A DNA stretch of 64,000 nucleotides from Streptomyces sp. CBMA29 (GTDB lineage Bacteria; Actinomycetota; Actinomycetes; Streptomycetales; Streptomycetaceae): the NCBI RefSeq assembly GCF_014596445.1, contig NZ_MECL01000088.1, positions 33,608 to 97,607 on the forward strand, written 5' to 3'. Each line of letters opens with the position of its first letter. Position 1 is the first letter of the stretch. The notes under the pieces were generated by a model that saw only the letters and a list, made by a program, of their open reading frames with translations, did not search any database and was not told where the DNA came from. Below are positions 61,827 through 64,000 of this stretch, piece after piece. The position numbers and the translations under genes were made by a program.

Positions 61827-64000
61827 GTGTCCGTGCACGAGGTGGACGGGTCGGCACGTCCCGACCCGGAGCCACACGTCAGGGGCGGGGTACGGAACTT
61901 CGCCGACCGCTGGCCGTTCCGGCGCAAGCTCAACGTGCTCGTCGGCGTTCCGCTTGTCGTGGTCGCGATGCTGCTCGCCTACGTGATCACCGGCCTCGTC
62001 GGCCAGGCCCAGGACGCGGCCTCCGCCGCGCAGCTCGTCCGCGACAGCCGCCAGGTCGCCGAACTGGTCGACCTGGTCGAGACCGAGCACCAGCAGGCGC
62101 TGCTGCTGTCCGTGCGCTACGAATCGGCCACCTCGGGCAAGCGCCCGTCGCTGGTCGCCTACCGGCAGGCGCGCAGCGCGGTGGACGCGCAGGTGGAGAA
62201 CGTACGCTCCACCTTCGGATCGCGGCTGCCCGCCGCGGAGGCGCAGATCCTCAAGGAGATCAACGGCCTCGGCAGCCTGCGGAGCACCATCGAGCAGAGC
62301 TATCTGCCCGCCGACAACATCGACCCGGCGTACACCGCGACCGTGGACGGCCTGATCGACGGCCTCGGCCTCGATCTGAACACGAACCTCAGCTCCACCC
62401 GCACCGGCAGCATGCTGGACTCGCTGCTGCGCGCGGAGGCCGCGCACGCCTCCTTCGAGACCAGCGTCTTCTCCGCGCAGACCGGTGACGCCAACGCGCT
62501 GATCGAGTTCAACAACGCGGTCGGCTACCAGCAGCTCTACGTCTCCCAGGCCAGCCGCTTCGGGCGGTTCGCCAGCGACGCGCAGCGCACGGAGCTGGCC
62601 GGGATCGAGATGAACCCGGTCTGGAACGGCATCGCCCTCCAGTACGCGGGCCTCCAGATCGACCCGAGCGCGCTGGAGGCCACAGGACCCGCGCAGGTGC
62701 GGGCCGCCTTCACCAAGGCCCTCAAGTCCTACCCGGACTACCAGAAGCAGGCGCAGACCCGGCTGAAGATCACCGGCTCGCTGATCGACCAGATCGCGCA
62801 CCGCGCCGACCGGGCGTCCGACGACGCCTGGTGGCGGGCCGCGTGGCTGCTCGGCGGCGCGCTGCTGGCGTTCGTGCTGTGGCTGGGCTTCTCCGTGGCC
62901 GTACGCCGCTCGGTGATCCGGCCGGTGCAGGTGCTGACCGGGGCCGCGGCGCAGGTCGCCGAGGTGGCCGGGCAGGAACTGGCCCGGGTCGCCGACGACG
63001 ACGCGGACTTCGCCGGGGCGCCGCGCCTCCAGGAGGTGCCGGTCACCGCGCACGACGAGATCGGCGACCTGGCCGAGGCGTTCAACCGCGTGCAGTCCAC
63101 CGCGGCGGCGCTGCTGGAACGCCAGGTGCTCAGCCGCCGCAACGTGGCCGAGATGTTCGGCAACGTCGGCCGTCGCGTCAGCAACCTGACGGCTCGTCAA
63201 CTCACCCTGATCGACGCCCTGGAGCGCGGCGAGACCGACCCCGCGCTGCTCGACCGGCTGTACCGGATCGACCACCTGGCCGTACGCCTCCAGCGCAACG
63301 CCGACAGCCTGATGCTGCTCGCCGGTATCCGCGAGGCGGGCCTGGACGCCAGCCCCACCGCGCTGACCAACGTCGTACGCGCCGCGCTCGGCCAGATCGA
63401 GGGCTACCAGCGGGTCTCGCTGCTCGCGGACACCGACGTCACGGTCGCGCCCGACATCATCGCCGACCTGACGCTGATGCTGGCCGAACTCCTGGAGAAC
63501 GCCGTGGCGTTCTCCCCGGCGCGCAGCCCCGTCGAGGTGTCGGTGCGCGACGGCGCCGAGGGCGCGCTGATCGAGATCACCGACCACGGCCTGGGCATGA
63601 GCGCGGAGCGGCTGGCGGAGGAGAACGCCCGGCTGATCCGCCGTGAGCGCCTCGACCTGGTGCCGACGAAGGTGCTCGGCCTGTTCGTGGTCGGCAGCCT
63701 GGCGCGGCGCTGGGGCGTACGGGTCACGCTGACGCGTACGCCCGGCGGCGGAGTCACCAGCCGGGTGACGATCCCGGCGACGCTGCTGCTGCTCATGAGC
63801 CCGTTCGCGGAACCGGCCGGCGAGGGGGCGGCTCCGGGCGCCAAGGCCGCCAAGGCCGTCGGCGCCGCGCGGGAGGCCGCCGCGGCTCCCCGCCACGCCG
63901 AGGCCGAGGAGCCGGTCGCGCCGCCCGGACGCCGTACCGCGCCGTCGTGGGCCGGTACGCCCGCGGCCGGCTCCCCCGCGACGACCACGACGACCTCGAC
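61827..64000 (+). CDS. Nitrate/nitrite-sensing-type histidine kinase-like protein, conservon head (3'-truncated by window)
   Basis: GTG 61827 after GGAGGA (61815-61820); the frame is open to the edge. A membrane helix near residues 36-56 (LNVLVGVPLVVVAMLLAYVIT), a ~280-residue extracellular helical domain of the nitrate/nitrite-sensing (NIT) type, a second helix near 338-359 (WLLGGALLAFVLWLGFSVAV), a HAMP-like linker, then a HATPase_c domain with LAELLENAVAFSPARSPVEV (N box, ~555) and ITDHGLGMSAERL (G box, ~586). The phospho-acceptor H-box is absent, as in CvnA proteins of Streptomyces conservons. Roadblock, DUF742 and GTPase genes would be expected past the right edge. Confidence 0.85.
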   Translation, partial: MSVHEVDGSARPDPEPHVRGGVRNFADRWPFRRKLNVLVGVPLVVVAMLLAYVITGLVGQAQDAASAAQLVRDSRQVAELVDLVETEHQQALLLSVRYESATSGKRPSLVAYRQARSAVDAQVENVRSTFGSRLPAAEAQILKEINGLGSLRSTIEQSYLPADNIDPAYTATVDGLIDGLGLDLNTNLSSTRTGSMLDSLLRAEAAHASFETSVFSAQTGDANALIEFNNAVGYQQLYVSQASRFGRFASDAQRTELAGIEMNPVWNGIALQYAGLQIDPSALEATGPAQVRAAFTKALKSYPDYQKQAQTRLKITGSLIDQIAHRADRASDDAWWRAAWLLGGALLAFVLWLGFSVAVRRSVIRPVQVLTGAAAQVAEVAGQELARVADDDADFAGAPRLQEVPVTAHDEIGDLAEAFNRVQSTAAALLERQVLSRRNVAEMFGNVGRRVSNLTARQLTLIDALERGETDPALLDRLYRIDHLAVRLQRNADSLMLLAGIREAGLDASPTALTNVVRAALGQIEGYQRVSLLADTDVTVAPDIIADLTLMLAELLENAVAFSPARSPVEVSVRDGAEGALIEITDHGLGMSAERLAEENARLIRRERLDLVPTKVLGLFVVGSLARRWGVRVTLTRTPGGGVTSRVTIPATLLLLMSPFAEPAGEGAAPGAKAAKAVGAAREAAAAPRHAEAEEPVAPPGRRTAPSWAGTPAAGSPATTTTTS

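Noticed and set aside
1..64000. tRNA, rRNA or riboswitch genes
   Set aside because: No cloverleaf-like or known riboswitch pattern stood out on reading; a covariance-model search would be needed to exclude short ones.

Overview
High-GC actinomycete chromosome, most likely Streptomyces: GTG starts and GTGA/ATGA stop-start overlaps are common, TTA codons are rare, and type VII secretion, conservon-type and IS701-type genes are present. Most of the window looks about 70% GC by eye; the RHS toxin tip at the left edge (33-854) is clearly AT-richer.

Layout. (1) 1-6.6 kb is accessory: an orphan RHS C-terminal toxin tip, a roughly 1.7 kb IS701-type element (near-perfect 28-bp inverted repeats beginning with CTAG) that carries a small hypothetical gene, a deleted transposase and a NUDIX gene, a second decayed IS701 transposase, an FG-GAP exported protein with a duplicated tail fragment, and a membrane-anchored ricin-lectin protein. 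(2) 6.9-28.0 kb is a type VII secretion (ESX-like) locus: EccC, EccD, a beta-helix/AAA+ ATPase, four WXG100-type proteins, a helical accessory protein and a 3280-residue putative effector with two ~0.8-kb-to-2.5-kb repeat modules, each keeping an apparent Cys-His-Asp triad. EccB, EccE and mycosin are not in the window. (3) 28.1-35.0 kb holds an HTH protein, a WxL-interacting-type membrane protein, a secreted metallophosphatase, a HupE-like membrane protein, a lipoprotein and a DinB protein. (4) 35.1-52.8 kb is a 13-gene, one-strand biosynthetic operon. Its last two genes resemble nitrosuccinate lyase (CreD) and the aspartate-to-nitrosuccinate monooxygenase (CreE), so it probably makes nitrous acid. 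An AMP-ligase that could act as a diazotase, two paralogous flavin amine oxidases, two further flavoprotein oxygenases, an aldehyde dehydrogenase, a TrpB-like PLP enzyme, a saccharopine-dehydrogenase-like protein and a CrtA-like protein complete it. I do not recognise the product; an N-N, diazo or nitro/nitroso compound is the working inference. The first gene carries a TTA codon at codon 6 and the neighbouring MFS exporter one at codon 11, which points to bldA control of both. (5) 53.6-64 kb holds the MFS exporter, a multi-TM membrane protein divergent from a DUF4032 kinase-like gene across a 17-bp-armed palindrome, an OpuAC-type binding lipoprotein coupled to a histidine-ammonia-lyase relative that lacks the Ala-Ser-Gly of the MIO cofactor, and, running off the right edge, a nitrate/nitrite-sensing-type histidine kinase-like protein (conservon head gene).

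How they work together: the T7SS genes form two same-strand blocks that presumably assemble a secretion machine and export the giant protein; the nitrite-forming pair, ligase and oxidases form one metabolic unit with export by the MFS pump. All functions are inferred from sequence reading alone, without database searches.
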